Below, in pieces: positions 18,099 to 27,377 of a DNA stretch of 64,000 nucleotides; the stretch's first letter is position 1, and every line of letters begins with the position of its first letter. The notes under the pieces are model-generated. The model was not told the origin of the DNA. It ran no database searches and worked only from the letters and a program-made list of their open reading frames with translations. Origin of the DNA: Hyphomicrobiales bacterium (GTDB taxonomy: Bacteria > Pseudomonadota > Alphaproteobacteria > Rhizobiales > Rhizobiaceae); the NCBI GenBank assembly GCA_900469345.1, contig UBWZ01000002.1:162849-226848 (forward strand). Reading direction: 5' to 3'. Position numbers and translations under genes: made by a program.

Positions 18099-18626
18099 TC
18101 AGTTTGTCGCGGTGCGACGGGCGTAGACCGCAAAACGGGTGGCGTAGGTGTCGTTCTCGCCCGCCGGATAAAGGCTTTCCTCGACCATTTCGAAGATTGC
18201 GGGGTCGATTTGCGGGAAAAACGTATCGCCGTCCGGTATATCCGCCTCGACATGTGTGACGTAGAGCCGGTCGGCCCTCGAAATCGCCTGCGCATAGATT
18301 TCACCGCCGCCGAGGATCCCAACTTCGGCCGCACCGCTGTCGGCAGCGATCGCCTGTGCTTCATACAGCGCGTCATCGAGCGACGAAGCAACCGTCGCAC
18401 CCTCGACCGACAGGCCGCTTTGGCGTGACACGATCACATGCGGCCGTCCCGGCAAGGGCTTGCCGCCGAATGACTTCAGCGTCTTGCGTCCCACCACCAT
18501 CGGCTTGCCAAGCGTCATCGCCTTGAACCGCTTCAGGTCGGTCGACAGCCGCCAGGGCATGCCGCCGTCGCGGCCGATCACGTGGTTGCGGGACATTGCG
18601 ACGAAGATGGCGACGGGAACGGCCAT
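18099..18626 (-). CDS. folA: Dihydrofolate reductase
   Basis: A 175-residue NADPH-dependent enzyme that regenerates tetrahydrofolate. The N-terminal IFVAMSRNHVIGRDGGMPWRL and STDLKRFKAMT carry the active-site acidic residue; PMVVGRKTLKS and ILGGGEIYAQAI are the NADPH-binding blocks. The ATG at 18626 overlaps the thyA stop by one base (TGATG), making a thyA-folA operon that couples dTMP synthesis to dihydrofolate recycling. Confidence 0.95.
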   Translation of the reverse strand: MAVPVAIFVAMSRNHVIGRDGGMPWRLSTDLKRFKAMTLGKPMVVGRKTLKSFGGKPLPGRPHVIVSRQSGLSVEGATVASSLDDALYEAQAIAADSGAAEVGILGGGEIYAQAISRADRLYVTHVEADIPDGDTFFPQIDPAIFEMVEESLYPAGENDTYATRFAVYARRTATN

Positions 18627-19420
18627 CAGACTGCTATGGCCGCCTTGATGGTCGGGTCGGCCGCGTAGCCTTCGAGCGTGAAGTCCTCGAAACGGAACGC
18701 AAAGATATCCTTGACGTCGGGATTGATGTGCATCGTCGGCAGCGGCTTCGGCGAGCGGCCGAGCTGCAGCTTTGCCTGTTCGAAGTGATCCGAATAGATG
18801 TGCGTATCGCCCAACGTATGAACGAATTCGCCCGGCTTCAGCCCGACAACCTGCGCCACCATCAGCGTCAGAAGTGCGTAGGAGGCGATATTGAAGGGAA
18901 CGCCGAGAAACACGTCGGCAGACCTCTGGTAGAGCTGGCACGACAATTTTCCGTCCGCCACATAAAACTGGAACAGGCAATGGCACGGAGGCAGCGCCAT
19001 CTCGTCGACCTCCGCCGGGTTCCAGGCGGAGACGATGTGGCGTCGCGAATTCGGGTTGACCTTCAAACCCTCGATAAGCTGCGCGATCTGGTCGATATGG
19101 CCGCCGTCGGGCTTTGGCCAGGAACGCCACTGGTGGCCATAGACCGGGCCGAGCTCGCCATTCTCGTCCGCCCACTCGTCCCAGATCGAGACGCCGTTGT
19201 CCTTGAGATAGGCGATGTTGGTATCGCCTTTGAGGAACCAGAGAAGTTCGTGAATGATCGATCTCAGGTGGAGCTTCTTGGTGGTCAGGACCGGGAAGCC
19301 GTCGGCAAGGTCGAATCGCATCTGGTAGCCGAACACCGAACGCGTGCCCTTGCCGGTGCGGTCGCCGCGGTCGGTGCCGCTCTCCATCACATGTCGAAGA
19401 AGGTCGAGATACTGTTTCAT
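18626..19420 (-). CDS. thyA: Thymidylate synthase
   Basis: A 264-residue enzyme that methylates dUMP to dTMP using methylene-tetrahydrofolate. Visible signatures are [38 protein letters not shown], the catalytic cysteine in [12 protein letters not shown], the [17 protein letters not shown] phosphate-binding block and GDTHIYSDH. Length equals that of classical ThyA. It is directly followed by folA. The 142 bp upstream to the epimerase gene shows no other gene. Confidence 0.97.
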   Translation of the reverse strand: MKQYLDLLRHVMESGTDRGDRTGKGTRSVFGYQMRFDLADGFPVLTTKKLHLRSIIHELLWFLKGDTNIAYLKDNGVSIWDEWADENGELGPVYGHQWRSWPKPDGGHIDQIAQLIEGLKVNPNSRRHIVSAWNPAEVDEMALPPCHCLFQFYVADGKLSCQLYQRSADVFLGVPFNIASYALLTLMVAQVVGLKPGEFVHTLGDTHIYSDHFEQAKLQLGRSPKPLPTMHINPDVKDIFAFRFEDFTLEGYAADPTIKAAIAV

Positions 19421-19563
19421 GGTGTCGTCACCGATTCTGGGTCGGCGCCATTATAGCCTTGGACGCGTGCCGGCGACAGGGCCGTCGACGCAACGTCCCC
19501 AGACATTGACGAACCCCATTGACGACTCTTGGCAAGCCCGGCCACACCGCGATCCCAGGGGTA

Positions 19564-20463
19564 TCAGTCCTGCACTGGCACGTATTTGCGCCAATTGTGT
19601 GCCTCGGCGAAACCGAGCACGTCGCGGATCTTGCGATTGCTGATCGGGCCTTCGAACTCGCCGATGTCGCCCTTGATCGGCGTCCCCGGCGCCCAGCGGG
19701 CCAGAAATTCGCGGGTGGGCTCCCGTGCGGTGATCGTGTCGTTGACGGCGTTAAACACCTGGAAGCCGAGCCCGTCCCTGTCGACGCATAAATCGACGAT
19801 CTGGCCTAGATCGCGGGCGTCGATATAGCTCCAGGCATTGCGCTTTCGCGACGGCGGATCCGCCAGGAAGGCTGGAAACTGGCTGTAGTCCTCCGGCGAA
19901 ATGACATTGCCGATCCGAAGCGCGTAGATATCCGCGCCGAACCGCATGGCAAAGGCGCGGGCCGTCTTTTCGTTGACCACTTTCGACAGACCATAGCTGT
20001 CCATCGGATCGACGTCGTAGTCTTCGGTCAGCGGAAACGCATGGTAATCCTTGTCGCCCTCCGCGAAGCAGACACCGTAGGTCGTTTCACTCGACGCGAT
20101 GACGACCTTGCGGATCCCGAGCTTCATCGCCGCTTCAATCACATTGTAGGTCGAGGTGACGTTGGCCTGGAAGGTGACGTTGTCCGGACGCAGCAGGATC
20201 CGCGGCACGGCCGCGAAATGCACGACCGCGTCGACCGGCGCCGGGCCCTGCCCGCTTTCGAGACCCTTGAAATTGAAATGCATGGAAAGCGCGTTGAACA
20301 CCTGGCCGCTATCGGTCAGATCCGTCGTCAGCGTCGTGACCCCGGGATGATCGAGCGGCACCAGGTCGAGATTGAGCACCTCGTGGCCACGCGCGGTGAG
20401 GTAGGCAACGACATGCTGCCCCGCCTTGCCGCTGCCACCGGTAAACACGATCCGCTTGCCCAT
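19564..20463 (-). CDS. NAD-dependent epimerase/dehydratase (extended SDR)
   Basis: A 299-residue protein with the extended short-chain dehydrogenase fold. The NAD-binding FTGGSGKAGQHVVAYL is at the N-terminus, followed by VVHFAAVPR, the active-site serine region IASSETTYG and the catalytic Tyr-Lys pair in DSYGLSKVVNE. The substrate-binding half is consistent with nucleotide-sugar epimerases, but the substrate cannot be named. The ATG at 20463 is preferred because GAGGAGAG lies about 6 nt upstream; an upstream ATG at 20478 would include that ribosome-binding site. Confidence 0.85.
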   Translation of the reverse strand: MGKRIVFTGGSGKAGQHVVAYLTARGHEVLNLDLVPLDHPGVTTLTTDLTDSGQVFNALSMHFNFKGLESGQGPAPVDAVVHFAAVPRILLRPDNVTFQANVTSTYNVIEAAMKLGIRKVVIASSETTYGVCFAEGDKDYHAFPLTEDYDVDPMDSYGLSKVVNEKTARAFAMRFGADIYALRIGNVISPEDYSQFPAFLADPPSRKRNAWSYIDARDLGQIVDLCVDRDGLGFQVFNAVNDTITAREPTREFLARWAPGTPIKGDIGEFEGPISNRKIRDVLGFAEAHNWRKYVPVQD

Positions 20464-20576
20464 TCCGTCTCTCCTCATGATCCTGGCCGCGGCAGAGCCG
20501 CTTGGCGTGCGCCAGTAGTTAGCGGCGACCACCCCATTCGGCCAGTGGCGCATTGCAAAGGAATCCGTGCCAACCC

Positions 20577-20605
20577 CTTCCCAAGACTTATCAAAGCGCC
20601 TATAT
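20577..20605 (+). promoter_or_regulatory. Predicted ssrA promoter
   Basis: CTTCCC (20577-20582), 17-bp spacer and a perfect rhizobial -10 CTATAT (20600-20605). The predicted start, near 20612, coincides with the first base expected for the acceptor part of the permuted tmRNA. Confidence 0.55.
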
Positions 20606-20611
20606 CACTCG

Positions 20612-20960
20612 TGCCGGACTTCGGTGCGGCTATGGCAATAAACGGTCGGTGTAATAAACCTATTGGACCCGGGGGCGGTACCCGGCGCCTCCACCAAAAA
20701 CCGGTCGGTCTTCGAAGACCGGCTTTTGATGGGGGCGAAATAGGATCGACAAGGGCGTAAAGATCGAACTTTTGCTCGGCATGATACCACCGTCATCGGG
20801 TCAAACAGTGTAGTTGCAAACGACAACAACGCTCAGGGTTACGCTCTCGCTGCCTAATGGCGGTGCGGGAAACCCAAACTAAGTCCTTACGGGTAGCACT
20901 GTAAGGCGGGGTCCGGAGGCACCTGGCAACAGAAGCCTTCACCTTCGCTCTCCGCTCGCT
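20612..20960 (+). ncRNA. ssrA: tmRNA, circularly permuted two-piece form
   Basis: Ribosome-rescue RNA in the permuted order typical of Alphaproteobacteria. The acceptor piece comes first and ends CGCCTCCACCA at 20686-20696. A 34-nt spacer follows, containing a perfect palindrome CGGTCTTCGAAGACCG (20706-20721), probably removed by processing. The coding piece starts GGGGGCG at 20731, which pairs with CGCCTCC of the acceptor piece and has a G-U at the third pair, the alanine identity element. The tag frame starts GCA at 20816 and encodes ANDNNAQGYALAA, then TAA at 20855. Outer ends are estimated: the 5' end from the promoter, the 3' end from where structure fades. Confidence 0.92.
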
Positions 20961-21061
20961 TACAATAGTGCCTGAATCGATCGCCGCTGCGGGGCTTTTC
21001 CGCCTGCGAGACACATGGCATAACCGTTTCAAGCGAGACGACATTGGAAAGACAGGACCGA

Positions 21062-21568
21062 ATGGGGCAGGATCACATCCGTTACGATATTCTGGCGCAG
21101 GATGCGCTTCGTGGCGTCATTCGCAAGGTTTTGACGGAGGTCGCGGCAACGGGCAGGCTCCCCGGCGACCATCACTTCTTCATCACCTTCCTAACAGGTG
21201 CGCCCGGTGTACGCATCTCGCAGCATCTGAAGTCCAAATATCCCGAGCAGATGACGATCGTCGTCCAGCATCAGTTCTGGGATCTCAAGGTCAACGAAAC
21301 GCAGTTCGAGATCGGCCTGTCTTTCTCCGATACGCCGGAACGCCTGGTCGTGCCTTTCAACACGGTGCGCGGCTTCTATGATCCCTCGGTCAATTTCGAG
21401 CTCGAGTTCGAAGTACCCCTGACCGAGGAAGAAGAGGAAATGTCGGCCGAGATCACGGCGATCCCGCTCGAGCCGATCGCCAAGCCGACCGAGTCTGCTG
21501 CCGAATCGACCGAGGAAAAGAAGCCCGGCTCGGTCGTGTCGCTCGATTCGTTCCGCAAGAAGCAATAG
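21062..21568 (+). CDS. sspB: ClpXP adaptor SspB (alphaproteobacterial type)
   Basis: A 168-residue protein with the SspB fold from the N-terminus to about residue 115 (IRYDILAQDALRGVIRKVL, HHFFITFLTGAPGVRIS, QFWDLKVNETQFEIGLSF). An acidic flexible linker follows, ending in a short conserved tail VVSLDSFRKKQ that corresponds to the ClpX-docking peptide. SspB binds ssrA-tagged proteins and hands them to ClpXP (family knowledge). The gene lies just downstream of ssrA itself, a meaningful pairing. ATG at 21062; a TTG six codons earlier is possible. Confidence 0.92.
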   Translation: MGQDHIRYDILAQDALRGVIRKVLTEVAATGRLPGDHHFFITFLTGAPGVRISQHLKSKYPEQMTIVVQHQFWDLKVNETQFEIGLSFSDTPERLVVPFNTVRGFYDPSVNFELEFEVPLTEEEEEMSAEITAIPLEPIAKPTESAAESTEEKKPGSVVSLDSFRKKQ

Positions 21569-21581
21569 GCGGTCGAAGGCC

Positions 21582-21779
21582 ATGAGCGGTGACATCGTCA
21601 ACCTTCGCCAGGTCCGCAAGGACCGGCGCCGCTCCGACAAGGAAAAGCAGGCGGAACAGAACCGCCTGACGTTCGGCCGCACCAAGGCCGAGAAGGTGTT
21701 GACCAAGGCGTTGAACGAAAAGGCCAGCCATGTGCTCGACCAGGGCAAGCTGGAAAAGCCGTTTCGGGACAAGGACTAA
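21582..21779 (+). CDS. DUF4169 family protein
   Basis: A 65-residue, highly charged protein (MSGDIVNLRQVRKDRRRSDK) with the compact helical, Lys/Arg-rich composition of the DUF4169 family, found mainly in alphaproteobacteria. Function unknown. It is 13 bp downstream of sspB and almost certainly cotranscribed with it, which hints at a link with ClpXP delivery or ribosome rescue, but nothing in the sequence proves that. Confidence 0.75.
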   Translation: MSGDIVNLRQVRKDRRRSDKEKQAEQNRLTFGRTKAEKVLTKALNEKASHVLDQGKLEKPFRDKD

Positions 21780-21784
21780 CACTG

Positions 21785-21799
21785 TTAAGCCTTCGTTAG
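21785..21799 (+). promoter_or_regulatory. CtrA-like site
   Basis: TTAA-N7-TTAG (21785-21788 and 21796-21799), one mismatch from the CtrA consensus TTAA-N7-TTAA. It lies 66 bp upstream of the ribbon-helix-helix gene. A match of this quality occurs by chance, so it is only a candidate. Confidence 0.25.
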
Positions 21800-21864
21800 G
21801 GGCGCTCGTGCCATCGCCTTGACGGAGCGCCGGCGAAAACCTCAATTGCGCTCCATCAATCACC

Positions 21865-22128
21865 ATGAAGGTGACGGGGCTACGCTTGATCCGCAAACAT
21901 TCCGCGACCTTACATGGTCACCGCACGAGTTTTTCCCTCGAGGACGAGTTCTGGCTGGAGCTCAAGGCGATTGCAGGCGCGCGGGGCATCAGCCTCGCCG
22001 CGCTGATCGCCGAGATCGACGACGCCAGGAGCGAAAGCAACAACTTGTCCTCGGCCCTCCGGCTGCACGTTCTGGTCTGGCTGAAGGCCGGACCGGCCGG
22101 CTTCCCGAAGCGAACCCGACACTCCTGA
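21865..22128 (+). CDS. Ribbon-helix-helix domain protein
   Basis: An 87-residue protein matching the RHH_4 type of small alphaproteobacterial proteins. HRTSFSLEDEFWLELKAIAG and GISLAALIAEIDDAR form the strand and two helices of the fold, and a C-terminal LSSALRLHVLVWLK segment follows. It may bind DNA, but no target is evident. The ATG at 21865 precedes the conserved region by about 20 residues. It converges with asmA. Confidence 0.75.
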   Translation: MKVTGLRLIRKHSATLHGHRTSFSLEDEFWLELKAIAGARGISLAALIAEIDDARSESNNLSSALRLHVLVWLKAGPAGFPKRTRHS

Positions 22129-22213
22129 TCTGGCGCCGCCCCGACCGCGTCGACGGCTGCGGGTGCGGTTGCGAGCCGCTGGGTCGAGAGCAGGTCGGGC
22201 GCCTGGCTCGACC

Positions 22214-25200
22214 TTAGGGCTGCACGCCTGGAAGGTTGAAACTTGGGGTCGGTGCGACATCGGGGTTTCCGAACACGTCAGGGCTCGGCGATAGCACGAA
22301 CGGCGGCGGGCTGACCGTCTGCCGCTGGCGTTGCTCCGCCTGGGTCTTCGCCGCAGCCGCAGCCGCCTCGGCATCACGCCGCTGACGATCCTCGACGGCT
22401 GCCTTGTCGCGTGCCGCCTGCCGTTCGCCGGCCCGGAACGTGTAGAGGGCCACTTCGCGACGCAGCCGCTGCTTTTCCAGCACGCTCGCCTGAAGCGTCT
22501 CGACCCGCCGCCGTTCCTGCTCGAACGCCCGTTGCGAAAGGAAGCTGCTGATCGCCGCCACGTCCAGGTTTTCCTTCGGTTGCTCGAGCGATCCGGAATA
22601 GCCCAGACGGATTGTCGGATCGCCGCCCGAAATCGCTTCATCGCCGGCGTCGAAGGTCAGGCCGAGCACCGCGTTTACCTGGTCGTCCAGCGGATCGAAC
22701 CGGCCCTCGCCCTCGAATCTCGTGGAGCCCGCCCGCGCCGTGATGTTCTGCGCTCGCGCCTCGCCGCCGGTGATCGTAAACGGAACCGTGACATCGCCGA
22801 TCGTGGCGCTGCCGGCATGGATCAGCGGCGCTGCCAGGGGCCGGACCCGATCCTCGGTGATCTCCCCCTGCAGGCGATCGGCAGCCGCCATCAGTGGCTT
22901 CAGCGCGTCCGGATTGAGACCGGTCACGGACAGATCGTTGAGCCGCAATTCGCCCGAACCGCTGGCGCTGCGCAGCAGGTCCGACGGCGTCTTGCCAGTC
23001 GATTCCGCCGACAGCCCGAAGGATAGCCGACCGTTGGCAACCGGGGTTCCGGCACTCGCCCAGACGAGCGGCGCAAGGTCGGCGTTTTCGGCGGCAAGCC
23101 GGAGCTGCAGGATTCCGGCCCCCTCGCCGTTCGACATCATCACCCGCCCGGAAAGCCTGCCGCCGCGCCAGTCGCCGGCCGCATTGTCGATCGTCACGCC
23201 GCCGCCGCGATAGATGAGCTTGCCGCTGACATTCTGCGCGACGCCGAGCATGCCGGCATGCAGGGACGTTGCCGTCACGTCGAGCGTGGCATCGGCGCCC
23301 TCGAACATGGGCATCGCAAAGGGCTTGCTCGCGAGCCTGCCTGTGGTGCTGTCGGTCATCGGACCATAGACGGCCTCCGCGAGCCAAGCGAGATCGAGCG
23401 TATCCGTCTTGACGCTGCCGGTGATCGGCAAGCCCGGAGCCTCACGGTCCATGGCAAGCGCGGCGCTGAAACTGTTACCGGAAAGCTGGCCGGAAAGACC
23501 GCTGAGCTCGAGGCGAGCAGGCGAGAGGGCGAGATCGCCCTCCACGACAGCCGGCAGCCCGCTGCCGAACTGCGGCAGGCCGATGCCAAGCGCCAGCAGA
23601 TACTGCTCGAAATCCTCGCTCCGCACCGCGACATGCGCCTTGCCTTCGCCAAAGCCGCTGGTCTGCAGCGTGACGTTCCCTTTGGCCTCGACGACCGTCT
23701 TCGGGGTCTTGAAGGAGAGCGACGCTGCCGCCGGGCCGGCCTCGGCCTGGTTGATCCCGAGCGTCAGCGTGCCGGGTCCGTCGCCTCCGAAAGGCAGCGG
23801 ATCAAGGCCCGCCTGGCCGAGCAGCACCGTCGCCTCTGGGTTGCTCAGCGCCGCGTTGAAGGCAAGCTTGCTGCCGCCGGTGAGATCGAAGACGCCGGGC
23901 AGCGTCAGCTCAGACGAAAGCGTGCTGCCGTTCGCCGTGCCATTCACCTTGACGTCAACTCCGCCAACCGCACCGCCGACGGTGATCGCCGCCGAAAGAT
24001 CAGAATCTGCATACCAGCTGGCATTGCGGGAAAGCCGGTCGAGCAGTGGATGCTGCGGCAGACGGGCCCGCAGCATCGAAAGGAATGCCGAGGGATCGGC
24101 AGACTTCAGTGCGAGCGTGCCCGATCCTGCATAGGACAGAAGCGAGCCCTCGACCCGCCCCTTGGCGGAAAGGCTGGCGCCTTCGATATCCCCAATCGTC
24201 AGACGCTCCAGCGACAGCACGCCTTCGGCGATCGTAAACGCCGTGTCGACCTTGGTCGCCGCAACCCCGAGCGCGGTAAACCGGTCCGCCTTGAGGCTTG
24301 CGGCGATGCGATGGTCGAGCAGGTCCTGGCCGGCATCGTCGCCGGTCAGCAGCGAACCGAGCGCCCGCATCGCGTCGATGTCGATCTCGTTGCCGGCAAG
24401 CGTCGCAGACAGATTGGGCATCTGGCTCTGCGGCGACTGCCGCTCCACCCGCCCCTTGAGGGTCGCGGCGCCGATGGCGATCTCGAGATTATCGAACCGC
24501 TGCAGCTGCGGCGTCAGGTTGACCTTGGCCGAGAAGCCGGCCGACCGCAATTGCCGGATGGCGGGATCGACCCGCCCGGAAAGCCAGTCGGAGAGCCCCG
24601 ATGGCTGGCTCGACGCAACCAGCATGTCGCCGACGAAGGACACCCGGTCACGTAGGTTGAGTGCGCCCTTGGCCTCGAGCTGCGTGCGACCCGGAAGGGT
24701 GGCGACGCCGTTGTCCACTGTCCAGCCATGGCCGGCCGGGCGCACATCGAGGCGGATATCGCGGATGGTCGTGTCGTTGATGACGATCGCCGGCAGTTTC
24801 AGGCTCGCCCGTCCCGGCACCTGCGGAATCGGGATGGACGCCGCCATCTTCAGGAACGCATTGATGCGCCGCTGCGCCGAGGCAGCCGGATCGCGCCCGG
24901 TCTTGGCCTGCGGCCCCTCGCCCAGGCGGTTGACGTCGATCTGCTGGCCGTCGGCCGTCAGCAGGAATTCGGGCTTCAGGCCGGTATCGAGCGTTGCCTC
25001 GCCGGTGACCACGTAAGGATTGTCGGTCTGCCCTACCTCAAGCCGGTATTGCGGGATCCGCACCCGCTCGTTGGTGAATTCGAAATCGCCCTTGACGCGC
25101 GGCCCGGGAGACGGCGCGTTGACCGGCTCGCTGTCGGTTTCCTCGTCGGTGAAACGCAGGTTGAAGCCGCCGTGATAGGCGGGCTTGTTGTCGACGGTGG

Positions 25201-25885
25201 TGAGCTCGCCGTCGAATTCGACCTCGACCGGCTGGAAATCAGGCGTGATGCGTAGCCGCAAAGGCATCTTGCGGGTGGTGGCATCGGCCTCCCCGCTCAG
25301 GAGGCTGAATTTCGCCTCATAGCCGTCGAGTGCCAGATTGCCTTCGCCCCGCCACGGCCCACGCAGCGATTCGGCCGAGAGATTGCCGGTAAATCCGCTG
25401 ATGTGCCGCGTCTGGCCGCTCTGCTCGTCGATCAGATCGATCTGCCCGTCGGTGATGTGGACGTCCTCGATCACCACAGCGTCCGCCGGCAGGGCAGCAG
25501 GGCTTCCGCGCATCCAGGCAAGCGTGCCGTCTTTGAGGATTCGCAGGCGCGCCTTGGGCTGCTCGATCCGCATGTCGAAAATGCGTGCCTCACCCGACAG
25601 GAACGGCGCAAGCTCCAAATCCATGGAAAACTGCGCCACCTCCATCAGCGGCGCCCCGTCCACGTCCTGGCCGATGCGCACGTCGTGCAAGGTGACCGAC
25701 GGGAAGGGCAGCAGGCGCGCGTCCACCGTGCCGTGGACACTGACCTTCTTGCCGAGGAGCCGGCTTGCCTGTTCCTCGAAGCCGAGACGGAAACTCGACC
25801 AGTTGACGAAGAACGGGGCGAGAAGCGCTGTAAACAGCGCCAGCACGACCAGCCCACCCAATGCCATCATTATGCGTCCGAACAA
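22214..25885 (-). CDS. AsmA-family envelope protein
   Basis: A 1223-residue protein with one N-terminal transmembrane anchor (GGLVVLALFTALLAPFFVNW) followed by a long, beta-rich periplasmic region typical of AsmA/TamB-like lipid-transfer bridges: VHGTVDARLLPFPSVTLHDVRIG near the N-terminus, and AsmA C-terminal blocks such as LRLAAENADLAPLV and SASGSGELRLNDLSV. The last 130 residues are Arg/Ala/Gln-rich. Family members influence outer-membrane assembly or anterograde phospholipid transport. Start is taken as a TTG at 25885 (LFGRIMMALGG), preceded by GAGGAG; a TTG at 25906 or ATG at 25870 are alternatives. Confidence 0.85.
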   Translation of the reverse strand: MFGRIMMALGGLVVLALFTALLAPFFVNWSSFRLGFEEQASRLLGKKVSVHGTVDARLLPFPSVTLHDVRIGQDVDGAPLMEVAQFSMDLELAPFLSGEARIFDMRIEQPKARLRILKDGTLAWMRGSPAALPADAVVIEDVHITDGQIDLIDEQSGQTRHISGFTGNLSAESLRGPWRGEGNLALDGYEAKFSLLSGEADATTRKMPLRLRITPDFQPVEVEFDGELTTVDNKPAYHGGFNLRFTDEETDSEPVNAPSPGPRVKGDFEFTNERVRIPQYRLEVGQTDNPYVVTGEATLDTGLKPEFLLTADGQQIDVNRLGEGPQAKTGRDPAASAQRRINAFLKMAASIPIPQVPGRASLKLPAIVINDTTIRDIRLDVRPAGHGWTVDNGVATLPGRTQLEAKGALNLRDRVSFVGDMLVASSQPSGLSDWLSGRVDPAIRQLRSAGFSAKVNLTPQLQRFDNLEIAIGAATLKGRVERQSPQSQMPNLSATLAGNEIDIDAMRALGSLLTGDDAGQDLLDHRIAASLKADRFTALGVAATKVDTAFTIAEGVLSLERLTIGDIEGASLSAKGRVEGSLLSYAGSGTLALKSADPSAFLSMLRARLPQHPLLDRLSRNASWYADSDLSAAITVGGAVGGVDVKVNGTANGSTLSSELTLPGVFDLTGGSKLAFNAALSNPEATVLLGQAGLDPLPFGGDGPGTLTLGINQAEAGPAAASLSFKTPKTVVEAKGNVTLQTSGFGEGKAHVAVRSEDFEQYLLALGIGLPQFGSGLPAVVEGDLALSPARLELSGLSGQLSGNSFSAALAMDREAPGLPITGSVKTDTLDLAWLAEAVYGPMTDSTTGRLASKPFAMPMFEGADATLDVTATSLHAGMLGVAQNVSGKLIYRGGGVTIDNAAGDWRGGRLSGRVMMSNGEGAGILQLRLAAENADLAPLVWASAGTPVANGRLSFGLSAESTGKTPSDLLRSASGSGELRLNDLSVTGLNPDALKPLMAAADRLQGEITEDRVRPLAAPLIHAGSATIGDVTVPFTITGGEARAQNITARAGSTRFEGEGRFDPLDDQVNAVLGLTFDAGDEAISGGDPTIRLGYSGSLEQPKENLDVAAISSFLSQRAFEQERRRVETLQASVLEKQRLRREVALYTFRAGERQAARDKAAVEDRQRRDAEAAAAAAKTQAEQRQRQTVSPPPFVLSPSPDVFGNPDVAPTPSFNLPGVQP

Positions 25886-25961
25886 CGCCGGCGTCTCCTC
25901 GTTCAACAGGAAGAGACTAGTTCCATGAGCCCGACGCGCAAGTCAACCTTGCGGGAGCGGC

Positions 25962-27377
25962 TCAGGGCGTCATCTGGAAGATCTTGGAAGGATTGAAGAT
26001 GTTATCCGGGTCGAGGCTCCGTTTGATCGCCCGCATGAGCTCGATCGAGCCACCCATCTCCTCTTCCAGAAAGGCCATCTTGCCCTGGCCGATGCCATGT
26101 TCGCCAGTACAGGTGCCGTCCATCGAAAGCGCCCGCCGGCTCAGCCGCTCGGTAAACGCCTCGACCTTGGCAACCGACGCCGGGTCCTTGCCGTCAAACA
26201 GCACCAGAACATGGAAATTGCCGTCGCCCGCATGGCCAACGATCGGCGCCAGAAGCCCTTCCCGCGCGATATCCGCCTGGGTCTCGACCACGCAGTCCGC
26301 CAGTCGCGAGATCGGCACGCAGACGTCCGTGGACAGCCCGTCGAGTTCCGGCGCAAGTGCCCTCCCCGCCCAGTAGGCATTGTGGCGGGCGTTCCAGAGT
26401 TTCGCCCGTTCCTCGGCATTGGCGGTAAAGCGGAAATCCTCGCTGCCGCACTCGGCGGCAATCTCGGAAAACTGCTGCGACTGCAGCGCGACCGTCTCGT
26501 CGGTCCCGTGGAATTCTAGAAACAACGTCGGCTTCTCCGCATAGGAAAGACCGGAATAGGCATTGCAGGCGCGAATCTGCACATCGTCTAGAAGCTCGAT
26601 GCGGGCGACCGGAATGCCCATCTGGATCGTCATGATGACGGCGTTGCAGGCAGCCTCCACGCTCGGGAAAGCGCAAACGCCGCCACCGATCTTTTCGGGA
26701 ATGCCCTGCAGCCGCAGCGTGATCGAGGTGATCGCTCCCAAAGTGCCTTCCGAGCCGACGAACAGCCGCGTCAGGTCGTAGCCGGCAGACGATTTCCGCG
26801 CCCGCCGCGCGGTGCGAACCTCTTCGCCGGATGCGGTGACGACGGTCAGCGCCAGCACATTGTCCTTCATCGTTCCGTAGCGCACCGCATTGGTGCCGGA
26901 CGCACGGGTCGCGGTCATGCCGCCGATCGAGGCATTGGCGCCGGGATCGATCGGAAAGAACAGGCCGGTCGCGCGCAGTTCGCGGTTGAGCTCCTCGCGG
27001 GTTATGCCGGGCTCGACGGTCACGTCGAGATCGGCAGCGCTGACCTCGAGCACCTTGTTCATGCGGGTGAAATCGACTGAGATGCCGCCGGACGGCGCGT
27101 TGACCTGTCCCTCGAGCGACGAGCCGATCCCGAACGGGATGACCGGCACGCGGTGAGCGGCACAGGCCTGGACGACAGTCTTGACGTCGTCGGCGCTTTC
27201 CACGAACACCACGCCGTCCGGCAGCTGCGGCGGCAGGTAGGTCGTCGTATGCGCATGCTGCTCGCGAAAGCTCTGCCCCGTCTGGAAGCGCTCGCCGAAG
27301 GCCTGCTTCAGGATGCCGAGGACGGCGGCGATCCCGTCCTCATTGCGAAGGCCCGGTTTTACATCGCGCACTGCCAT
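25962..27377 (-). CDS. FAD-linked oxidase, D-lactate/glycolate dehydrogenase type
   Basis: A 471-residue flavoenzyme of the FAD_binding_4/GlcD-Dld family. The PCMH-type FAD domain contains VIPFGIGSSLEGQV and DPGANASIGGMTATRASGTNAVRYGTM. The C-terminal substrate domain contains the metal-binding HAGDGNFHVLV and GTCTGEHGIGQGK with conserved histidines. Closest functional class is D-lactate dehydrogenase (cytochrome); 2-hydroxyglutarate or glycolate as substrate is possible. ATG at 27377. It follows the low-GC methylase region on the same strand. Confidence 0.88.
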   Translation of the reverse strand: MAVRDVKPGLRNEDGIAAVLGILKQAFGERFQTGQSFREQHAHTTTYLPPQLPDGVVFVESADDVKTVVQACAAHRVPVIPFGIGSSLEGQVNAPSGGISVDFTRMNKVLEVSAADLDVTVEPGITREELNRELRATGLFFPIDPGANASIGGMTATRASGTNAVRYGTMKDNVLALTVVTASGEEVRTARRARKSSAGYDLTRLFVGSEGTLGAITSITLRLQGIPEKIGGGVCAFPSVEAACNAVIMTIQMGIPVARIELLDDVQIRACNAYSGLSYAEKPTLFLEFHGTDETVALQSQQFSEIAAECGSEDFRFTANAEERAKLWNARHNAYWAGRALAPELDGLSTDVCVPISRLADCVVETQADIAREGLLAPIVGHAGDGNFHVLVLFDGKDPASVAKVEAFTERLSRRALSMDGTCTGEHGIGQGKMAFLEEEMGGSIELMRAIKRSLDPDNIFNPSKIFQMTP

